Assembly (NCBI GenBank): GCA_004552155.1
Contig: SFPF01000074.1
Span: 1 to 8,671, forward strand
Length of the DNA: 8,671 nucleotides
Direction of reading: 5' to 3'
Source of the DNA: Bacteroidales bacterium
GTDB taxonomy: Bacteria; Bacteroidota; Bacteroidia; Bacteroidales; Bacteroidaceae
Shown here: piece after piece, positions 1 to 5,494 of the stretch
Layout of the letters: each line of letters opens with the position of its first letter
Numbering within the stretch: position 1 is the stretch's first letter
Position numbers and translations under genes: made by a program
Notes under the pieces: model-generated
Told to the model about the DNA's origin: nothing
Databases searched by the model: none
Seen by the model: only the letters and a program-made list of their open reading frames with translations

Positions 1-57
1 GCCGCCCTTTTCCATATTAAAATCGATTCGGGAATCTCCATAGCGGTACTCCGGCCG
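1..57. repeat. Inverted copy of 242-298 at contig start
   Basis: Bases 1-57 are the reverse complement of 242-298 with a single mismatch at base 18 (T where A is expected). The second arm lies inside the sfsA coding fragment, so the first arm is an antisense piece of the same gene joined head-on to it. The match stops at the palindromic CGGCCG (52-57), where sfsA homology takes over. This fold-back arrangement is typical of amplification or assembly chimeras; a natural inverted duplication is possible but less likely. Confidence 0.9.
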
Positions 58-463
58 ATGCCGGGAGCTTTTGCTTCCGGGGGCGGATGTGATCCTGAGT
101 CATTCCGGGAATCCTGCCCGAAAGACCGCGTACGATCTGATTGCCGTTTACAAGGAGGGGCTTGGTCTTGTAAACATTGACAGTCAGGCACCGAACCAGG
201 TGGTCAAAGAGTGGCTGCAGGGACAGGATTTTGATCTGGTGCGGCCGGAGTACCGCTATGGAGATTCCCGAATCGATTTTTATATGGAAAAGGGCGGCCA
301 TCGGTATCTGATGGAGGTAAAGGGCTGCACCCTGGAGCGCGACGGAATCGGCTATTTCCCGGATGCACCCACCGAGCGCGGCGTGAAGCACCTGCGCGAG
401 CTGGCACAGGCACAACGGAAGGGATATCAATGCGCAGTGGCTTTCGTGATTCAGATGGAAGGC
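53..463 (+). CDS. sfsA: SfsA family protein, fragment cut at both ends
   Basis: The frame reads [15 protein letters not shown], then [23 protein letters not shown] and [20 protein letters not shown], and ends at AFVIQMEG. This is the conserved middle of the SfsA (sugar fermentation stimulation) family, which has an OB-like N-terminal part and a nuclease-like C-terminal part; the D and E/VK residues of RIDFYME and MEVKG fit that fold. About 137 residues remain of roughly 230. The N-terminal part is replaced by the inverted arm at 1-57, and the last part is lost at the junction with 23S sequence near 463. There is no genuine start codon: the TTG at 71 is internal. The sequence looks Clostridia-like, unlike the Bacteroidales DNA on the right. 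The biochemical role of SfsA is poorly defined. Confidence 0.85.
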
Positions 464-464
464 A

Positions 465-565
465 TCACCAGCGGTGCGTCCATTCCGGTCCTCTCGTACT
501 AGGAACAGCGCTCCTCAAATATCCTACGCCCACGACAGATAGGGACCGAACTGTCTCACGACGTA
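465..565 (-). rRNA. 23S rRNA fragment containing the sarcin-ricin loop
   Basis: Read on the minus strand, this stretch matches the near-3' part of domain VI of bacterial 23S rRNA. It starts with ACGTCGTGAGACAGTTCGG, passes CCTATCTGTCGTGGGCG, and contains the universal sarcin-ricin loop core AGTACGAGAGGACCGG followed by AATGGACGCACCGCTGGTG. Only about 100 of roughly 2,900 bases are present. It abuts sfsA coding sequence on one side and another open frame on the other, with no rRNA operon context, so it marks chimeric joins and is not a functional gene. The source phylum was not determined. Confidence 0.93.
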
Positions 566-1459
566 AAATGGATGAACGAGACCATCATCCCGGGTATCAG
601 AGACGGACTGAAGGCATCGGGCAGACAAGACGAACCGCCCATCATCCTGCGCTCACACGACACCGACGGTCCAAGGGTGCTGCACGAGGCACTGCCCCTG
701 TACAAGAATATCTACACCATGAGCAAATACACGGGAGAATCGCTCACCACCTATCAACCCGGAGGACCATGGGGAGAGACACACCAGCAACTGGCAGCCG
801 CCGCACCCATACATATAGAGAACGTGCATATCTTAGCCAATCTGGAGCCTTGGCGCTGGGCATCGCCCACCTTCGTCAAGAAAACGATGGACGCCATGCA
901 CCGTGTGCACCATGCCAAAGGTCTGCACCTGTATCCGCAAGCCAGCTACTGGGACTGGCCCTACACTGCCGACAAACTGCCCAACGGAGAACGTATGCTA
1001 CAGATTGACCGTGACAAGATGTGGTATGCTGTGTGGGGAAGATATGCCTGGAAGAACGAGCACACCGATGATATGAGCTACTGGCAGAAGGTGGTGGCAC
1101 AGGAATACGGCACCGATGAGCACACCGCACAGCAGATTATCAAGGCACTCGACGAGAGTGGAGAGATAGCGCCCAAACTGCTGCGCCGATTCGGCATCAC
1201 CGAGGGCAACCGCCAGTGTCTGCTCTTAGGAATGAAGATAAGCCAATTGGTAAATCCCTATAAATACACCATCTATCCCGGATTCTACGAGAGCTGCGGA
1301 CCTGCTGGAGAAAAACTGATAGAGTATGTGGAGAAGGAATGGAAGGGAGAAAAGCACCATGGCGAACTGCCCTTGGACATTGTGGAGCAATGTGTGAAGC
1401 ATGGCGACAATGCAGTGGAAGCACTGAAGGGACTGAGCAGCAAAATCACCCGAAACAAA
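563..1459 (+). CDS. Internal fragment of a putative glycan-active protein, cut at both ends
   Basis: An open frame of about 299 residues runs directly out of the 23S fragment, from [15 protein letters not shown] to about [10 protein letters not shown]. The ATG at 572 is in frame but looks internal, because KW precedes it without a break. The sequence is rich in aromatic and acidic residues typical of carbohydrate-active TIM-barrel proteins: [48 protein letters not shown] and [12 protein letters not shown] cannot assign a family with certainty; an alpha-glucuronidase/galacturonidase-type glycoside hydrolase (GH67/GH115-like) from a Bacteroidetes polysaccharide locus is a guess from motif style only. 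After about 1459 the frame continues open for about 110 residues, but that tail is antisense to an AIR-synthase fragment and is not part of this protein. The neighbours say nothing about its role, since both joins look artificial. Confidence 0.6.
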
Positions 1460-1761
1460 GCAGCCTCCGAACGTACAGACAGAAACTGTGCAAACGCTTT
1501 CGCCCGATCAATAAAAGGCTGCGCATATCTGCTTAATAATTCAGATTCTTTTTGCAGTGCAAGGATTGCAGTTCCTTCCAATCCAACCCACTTTGTCACC
1601 AGAATATCCATCCCCGGTCTGACCGCTGAGGTGGTCTTAAGTTCATTTTCCATGACAGCTCCGATTGCCGTCACGGTAAGAACCGGCTCCGTGACGCATC
1701 GGACCACCTGCGTATGTCCGCCGATTACGGGAACCTCTTCCTTTTCACATACGTCTTCCAC
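1460..1761 (-). CDS. AIR synthase-related (HypE/PurM-like) protein, internal fragment
   Basis: The minus-strand frame reads VEDVCEKEEVPVIGGHTQVV, TEPVLTVTAIG, TTSAVRPGMDILVTKWVGLE, GTAILALQKESELLSRYAQP and FIDRAKAF, then LSVRSEAAL. The IGGHT motif, the P-x-x-x-V-T-x-x-G strand, the G-x-D-I-x-V-T-K-W-I/V-G-L-E-G block and the following E-x-E-L-L-x-R-Y helix are characteristic of the AIR synthase-related family found in Clostridia, relatives of hydrogenase maturation factor HypE and of PurM; the fold binds ATP. About 100 residues of roughly 330 are present, with neither start nor stop. On its right it meets the DUF3868-type gene, and on its left the glycan-active fragment with a short shared AAAGCAG-type overlap. 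The exact enzymatic role of this subfamily is unknown to me. Confidence 0.75.
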
Positions 1762-2481
1762 CTGCGCCTCGCCAAGGGCCGCACGGCAGCCTTGATGGGG
1801 TATATACAAAATAAATATGGCCTGCCCGCCGCCGTGTTCCAAACGGACTTCACGCCCGAGGACTGGCAGAACCTGCGCACCTTCATTGCCGACGGCGACC
1901 GCCGCAGGGTGAAGGGCGACATTTGGTACGAGAGCGCGGCCATTCTCGAAACGCCCGCTGCGCCCGACATCGTGCTCCGCCACCGCGAAGAACTGCTTGC
2001 GATTATCGACCGCGCCATGGATCCAGATGAGAAAGAATCGCTGCTCAAGCAAGTGGGTGGCGGCGAGCCCTACAAGTGGCTGCTCAAGCACGTTTACCCG
2101 GGTCTCCGCCACACGGACTATATCATTGAATACGCGGTGCGCGACTATTCCGATGCCGATGCGCGAAAACTCATCTACACCCACCCCGAGGCGTTGAGCC
2201 ATATGGAAATGTATCGCGTGGCGCAAGGCTATGAAACAGGTTCCGACGACTGGCGCGACGCGCTGCTGATTGCCGCTGCGCGTTTCCCCGAAGATCCGCA
2301 GGCCAACTATAATGCAGCCTGCGCCTGCATTCAGGCGCGGCGCTTGCAAGATGCCCGCAAGTATCTGAAAAAGGCAGGCACGGGCGAGCAGGCGCAATAT
2401 CTCAAAAATGTTATTGATGCCATGGAGGGTAAAGTGAAATGGACATTAGGAAAAGACAATTATCTCGAGATTTTGAAATGA
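1762..2481 (+). CDS. DUF3868-type (OmpA-like plus TPR) fimbrial-cluster protein, 5' truncated
   Basis: The frame enters at about LRLAKGRTAALMGYIQNKYG and ends in LGKDNYLEILK, giving about 239 residues. The first 40 or so match the end of an OmpA-like peptidoglycan-binding domain (LAKGRT-x-x-L-x-x-Y-I). The C-terminal part has a TPR-like helical hairpin (FPEDPQANYNAACACIQARR, LQDARKYLKKAG). This architecture is that of DUF3868 proteins, periplasmic or outer-membrane proteins encoded beside Bacteroidetes Mfa/Fim-type fimbriae. The N-terminal half, with the expected signal peptide, is missing because the contig switches to AIR-synthase sequence at about 1761, so the ATG at 1714 is not its start. 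The TGA stop overlaps the ATG of the next gene (ATGA at 2478-2481), which implies translational coupling to the LruC-domain lipoprotein. Family assignment is from memory of the domain layout and was not searched. Confidence 0.7.
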   Translation: MRLAKGRTAALMGYIQNKYGLPAAVFQTDFTPEDWQNLRTFIADGDRRRVKGDIWYESAAILETPAAPDIVLRHREELLAIIDRAMDPDEKESLLKQVGGGEPYKWLLKHVYPGLRHTDYIIEYAVRDYSDADARKLIYTHPEALSHMEMYRVAQGYETGSDDWRDALLIAAARFPEDPQANYNAACACIQARRLQDARKYLKKAGTGEQAQYLKNVIDAMEGKVKWTLGKDNYLEILK

Positions 2482-4484
2482 AGAACATAGTAAAACAAAC
2501 CTTCTTAAAAGTGCGATTTCTCGCCAAGCCAAAGCGAATAAATTCTCTTTGGTCTTTTGGCTTAACGAAATCGTTCGTTTGCCTGCTTGCCTTGCTTGGC
2601 GGCGCGAGCCTCACGGGTTGCGGTTCAGATGAGACTTACAGCGAATACGAACGCACGCAGGCCTCGTTTACCGCCTCGCTCGGCGGCGACATCAGCACCC
2701 TGCAATGGTGGAAAACGGCGGTGGAACTGAAAGTAAGGGTCACGGCCGACGCTCCTGTGAAACTTTGGGTGCTTTCTGCCGAAAAGGAAGGCACGCTTTA
2801 CGGTTATGCGGCCTTGGAACAGAGCGGCGAGGCAGTGTTCACCGTGCCGCAGACCGGCGACCGCACCGTCTATATCGTGGCCGATTATAACCGCGAACTG
2901 CACACCTCCACCGTGCTGCTTTCGGGCAAACTGTCCGAAGAAGTCAGTCTTTACTACACCTCCGACTCGTCCGCCGATGCGTTCTCCGCCGCCGGGCCGC
3001 TGGCAGCGGGCTTGCCCGCCGCGCGTGCCACGGACCGCTCGTCGCTTTTCGGCGCGAGCATTTCAGGCAATGCCTACCATTTTCAACTGAGCACGGAGCA
3101 AATGACCGACTTCCACTACATGATGAGTAAGATGGTGCAGGAAGGGAGCAATGCAAGGGACGTGCTGGGGCTGAACTGCGACTACGAATTAGAGTCGAAC
3201 GGCCCGTTCGAGATTACGATGCTGGCAGGCAACTGTCTCTCCTCAACCTCGCACATTCTTGGCTATTACTATCACACGGCGGGCACTTACGACGATATCA
3301 AGTACGTAGACCTCACCGAGACAGAGATTTACGATTATATCGACAACCTTGCCAAGGTGCAGTATCAGGTAGATGCCACCGCCGCCGCCCGCGACGGTTT
3401 GGAGGTAGGGCAGTGGTATGATGCCAATTTCGATATGTACGACCTCTATGACCGCACGCCGTCCACTGTGGCCCGTCGGGGCGACAACGCCTACAATGTC
3501 ATGGCGGTCATTCAGCGATATTCGGGCGGCGCGAACGGCAATGTTACGACCGTGCGCGGCGCAACCTTTACCGTAGATGTGCCAAAGGGCATGCACGTTG
3601 GTTTCTACGACCGTTGGGAAGTGTTTCCCGCGCCCGAGCAATACGACCGCCTCGTTGCGCAGGGCGTGAAGCCTTACACGTCCCGCGCCGACTTCAAGGG
3701 CACGAGTTTTTCGGCGGAAGACCTGAACCTGATAAATCCCGACGGCAACTTTCGCAGTTTCATCGAAAACCGTCCCTATACGATGTGGATGGGCATGGAG
3801 AACGACTGCCGTGGCAACGACCTCGACTGCAACGACGTGATGTTTTGCGTCACCACGAAGATGGATATTTATAAGCCCACTATCGTGGAGCCTGACTTCC
3901 GCGACAAGGTAAGTTTCAACGACCGCCTCACGTGGACGCTTGCTTTCGAGGACGTGGCACGCGGTGCGGATTTCGATTTCAACGATGCCGTGATTCGCCT
4001 TCAGCCCGACTACGAGCAGGAAACTTGCCGCGTGTGGGTGATGGCAGCGGGTTGTACTCAGCGTATGTACTTGCACTATAATGGCCCGTCGGGCGACGTG
4101 AACCTCGGCGAGATTCACCAACTCCTTGGCGGCACGCCCGAAAGCACTATCAATACGGCCAACACCCTCGCGGGCGTTGCCTTTGCCGAGGTGGCCAATG
4201 TGGCTTGGCCGAAGGAATATAATATGAACAACGATGCCCAGCGTTTCTACATCGAGGTGCAGCGCGGCGATTGCACCGACTGTTCCGATGTAATCACGCT
4301 TGCCGACAAGCCCGGCGTGATGCCCGAGGCGCTCCTCGTGGCGGGCGATTGGCATTGGCCGATGGAGGGCACGCACATCTTCTCTGCCTACCGCGTCTTC
4401 CCGCTTTGGGCAAAGGATTGCACCAAACTTAACTATTGGAACTGGTACACGTCGAGCCAGTACGGCAAAGTCGTGACGTATTGA
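2478..4484 (+). CDS. LruC-domain lipoprotein (first paralogue), probable surface/fimbria-associated protein
   Basis: A 668-residue protein. I prefer ATG 2478 over the in-frame ATG 2439 because it overlaps the upstream stop as ATGA and gives the shorter leader. The leader has an unusually long basic N-region (about 31 residues), then FVCLLALLGGASLTGC with a lipobox and acylated Cys48, followed by GSDE, an acidic context compatible with surface export in Bacteroidetes. Residues of about 60-160 form a beta-rich N-terminal region. The middle has LGYYYHTAGTYDDI, VQYQVD and WYDANFD. Two D-x-D-x-N-D motifs follow, DLDCND at 448-453 (DUF4114-like) and DFDFND at 498-503 (DUF4842-like), probably metal (Ca2+) binding. 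The C-terminus carries LLVAGDWHWP and NYWNWY, hallmarks of the LruC domain. In Bacteroidales, LruC-domain proteins are encoded with fimbrial genes, and a role as adhesin or tip component is inferred. It is co-oriented with an intact-looking paralogous sequence downstream. Confidence 0.88.
   Translation: MKNIVKQTFLKVRFLAKPKRINSLWSFGLTKSFVCLLALLGGASLTGCGSDETYSEYERTQASFTASLGGDISTLQWWKTAVELKVRVTADAPVKLWVLSAEKEGTLYGYAALEQSGEAVFTVPQTGDRTVYIVADYNRELHTSTVLLSGKLSEEVSLYYTSDSSADAFSAAGPLAAGLPAARATDRSSLFGASISGNAYHFQLSTEQMTDFHYMMSKMVQEGSNARDVLGLNCDYELESNGPFEITMLAGNCLSSTSHILGYYYHTAGTYDDIKYVDLTETEIYDYIDNLAKVQYQVDATAAARDGLEVGQWYDANFDMYDLYDRTPSTVARRGDNAYNVMAVIQRYSGGANGNVTTVRGATFTVDVPKGMHVGFYDRWEVFPAPEQYDRLVAQGVKPYTSRADFKGTSFSAEDLNLINPDGNFRSFIENRPYTMWMGMENDCRGNDLDCNDVMFCVTTKMDIYKPTIVEPDFRDKVSFNDRLTWTLAFEDVARGADFDFNDAVIRLQPDYEQETCRVWVMAAGCTQRMYLHYNGPSGDVNLGEIHQLLGGTPESTINTANTLAGVAFAEVANVAWPKEYNMNNDAQRFYIEVQRGDCTDCSDVITLADKPGVMPEALLVAGDWHWPMEGTHIFSAYRVFPLWAKDCTKLNYWNWYTSSQYGKVVTY
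2526..2563. repeat. Small inverted repeat inside the signal-peptide coding region
   Basis: AAGCCAAA at 2526-2533 is the reverse complement of TTTGGCTT at 2556-2563. An alternative pairing joins CCAAAG (2529-2534) with CTTTGG (2547-2552). The segment is visibly richer in A+T than the rest of the gene and encodes the extra-long basic N-region of the lipoprotein leader. It may be a trace of a small inserted repeat, or chance. Confidence 0.45.
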
Positions 4485-4545
4485 TAACAACAGCCCCAGC
4501 GGTTATACGTGCGCATACAAGTATGATAAAAACCGATAAAAACAA

Positions 4546-4675
4546 TTTGTTCTGTGTGAAGCCTAACGGCTACGCCTGTGCGCATAATGCCAGAGCCTGT
4601 AAGCCTTGCGGCTTCCGCCTCTTGCATTATGTGCGCAGGCTGCGGTCGGTTCCCGCCCGCTTCACACAGAACAAG
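4546..4675 (+). other. Type 1 stem-loop of composite repeat copy 1
   Basis: TTGTTCTGTGTGAAGC (4547-4562) pairs perfectly over 16 bp with 4659-4674, with one more possible G-U pair at 4546/4675. Inside, GCCTGTGCGCATAATGC (4574-4590) pairs with 4624-4640 over 17 bp including two G-U wobbles. An apical AAGCC/GGCTT stem (4601-4614) has a four-base loop. A short side hairpin GCC-TAAC-GGC sits at 4561-4570. The result is a long branched rod. Its relative is the stem-loop at 8292-8422, in the opposite orientation. Confidence 0.85.
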
Positions 4676-4764
4676 GAAAAACCATTAAAAACACACGTCC
4701 AATGCAAACGTTTCGAGTGTCAACTGCAAAAGGTCATGTCTCACGGGTTTTTCATGGTTTTTCC

Positions 4765-4892
4765 CTTGCTGCGGGTGAAGCGGCCGGTTACGGCCGTAGC
4801 CGCAGGGATTAAAGGCGAGACGAAAGCCGGAAGGCTTTCAGGCTCGACGTTAAGACCGGCGGCGAACCCGATAGGGCTTCACCCGCAGCAAG
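4765..4892 (-). other. Type 2 stem-loop of composite repeat copy 1
   Basis: CTTGCTGCGGGTGAAGC (4765-4781) pairs perfectly with 4876-4892 over 17 bp. An inner hairpin GAAAGCC/GGCTTTC (4822-4839) has a GGAA loop, which fits the GNRA pattern. On the plus strand the hairpin is followed by TGTTTTAATTGGTTTTTATC, a broken U-rich tract, so it could terminate transcription coming from the first lruC gene. It is homologous to 8110-8215, which lies in the opposite orientation. Confidence 0.82.
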
Positions 4893-4984
4893 TGTTTTAA
4901 TTGGTTTTTATCCTAAAGACATCTCTGAATAATCCATCTAAACATCAACAATAACTTTATTAAATTCTAAAAATCCAAACAAAA

Positions 4985-5494
4985 ATGAAACAGAAAATGT
5001 TCATCAAGCACCTCTGCTTCGCACAAGCGTTCTCTGTGGCATTGCTCGCCGGGCTTTGCTCGTGTAGCGAGGACAAAGGACTTGAAGTGCCTCAAAATCC
5101 CACGGCCGACGGCGGCCCGCTGTGGCTGAGCGGCGAGGCCGACCCCGACCAAACGTGGATGACCTCCGTGTCTATGCAGGTTGACCTCTCGGTAAACGGG
5201 CAGGGCACCGTCACAGCGCAAACGATTGGCGATGCCACGCCTGTTGTGCTCGGTCAGAAGCAGGTGCACGGTAAGGACGTGCTGCTGCTCGACGTGCCGC
5301 AAGGCCTTGGCAGCAGTTTCGGCCTTGTTTACGACGATGGCAGCGCGTCGAAGCAGTATCGCCGCGTGAAACTTACGGGCGACCTGCGCCAACTTGAAAG
5401 CGTCACGTTCGACGGTTCTGCCTCGCAGTCCTTCGGCCGACATAAAGCCCCTGGCTCTATGGAAACAGCGTCATGGAGGACGTGGGCTATATGA
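4985..5494 (+). CDS. LruC-domain lipoprotein (second paralogue), N-terminal part before a frameshift
   Basis: This is the 5' part of a gene whose reading continues in another frame from about 5446. The leader MKQKMFIKHL, then FSVALLAGLCSC, ends at a lipobox with Cys27 followed by SED, an acidic signal compatible with export to the cell surface. The next 130 residues are beta-rich (GPLWLSGEADPDQTWMTSVS, VLLLDVP, SFGLVYDDG) and correspond to the N-terminal region of the first paralogue at 2478. Meaningful sequence ends at about SFGRHKAP; the last residues before the stop at 5492-5494 are out of frame. The start is ATG 4985, preceded by the A-rich ATCCAAACAAAA and no Shine-Dalgarno, as is usual in Bacteroidetes. 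Restoring one base in AAA (5444-5446) or CCCC (5448-5451) would give a single protein of about 656 residues. Confidence 0.85.
   Translation: MKQKMFIKHLCFAQAFSVALLAGLCSCSEDKGLEVPQNPTADGGPLWLSGEADPDQTWMTSVSMQVDLSVNGQGTVTAQTIGDATPVVLGQKQVHGKDVLLLDVPQGLGSSFGLVYDDGSASKQYRRVKLTGDLRQLESVTFDGSASQSFGRHKAPGSMETASWRTWAI

Larger units (their letters stand above)
4525..4912 (+). repeat. Composite hairpin repeat, copy 1 (intergenic)
   Basis: The 500-bp gap between the two lruC paralogues is mostly this 388-bp element. It is bounded by terminal inverted decamers, GATAAAAACC (4525-4534) and GGTTTTTATC (4903-4912). Inside are two different long stem-loops in opposite orientation: type 1 (4547-4674) and type 2 (4765-4892). 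Each is flanked by A-rich tandem repeats, outside GATAAAAACCGATAAAAAC-like and inside AAAAACCATTAAAAAC-like. They are separated by about 60 bp containing TCTCACGGGTTTTT, which is shared with copy 2 at 8089-8443. It encodes no plausible protein and no transposase. It could be a non-autonomous mobile element, a structured RNA, or a bidirectional terminator module. The remaining flanks (4485-4524 and 4913-4984) show nothing recognisable beyond an A-rich leader before the next gene. Confidence 0.85.

Noticed and set aside
430..1008. Plus-strand open frame spanning sfsA, 23S and the glycan-active fragment
   Set aside because: It crosses two joins and is arginine/histidine-rich; the neighbouring frames carry the recognisable proteins.
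3243..4490. Minus-strand open frame of 415 codons opposite the first LruC gene
   Set aside because: Same situation: the plus strand encodes a coherent lipoprotein with LruC motifs, and the antisense product is low-complexity H/V/R-rich sequence with no motif.
4436..4900. Open frame running through composite repeat copy 1
   Set aside because: It overlaps the end of the LruC gene out of frame, and its product simply translates hairpin arms.
4525..4912. CRISPR array or integron attC sites
   Set aside because: There are no regularly spaced direct repeats with unique spacers, and the stem ends (CTTG, GTGAAGC/GCTTCAC) do not match the RYYYAAC/GTTRRRY core of attC sites. No cas or integrase gene is in the window.
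4913..4984. Bacteroidetes -33/-7 promoter (TTTG and TAnnTTTG) before the second LruC gene
   Set aside because: TAACTTTA at 4952-4959 is a weak partial match, and no -33 element stands at the right distance.
5441..5460. Programmed -1 ribosomal frameshift joining the two halves of the second LruC gene
   Set aside because: The zero-frame codons CAT AAA GCC CCT do not form an X-XXY-YYZ slippery site, and the paralogue encodes the same protein in one frame without a shift.
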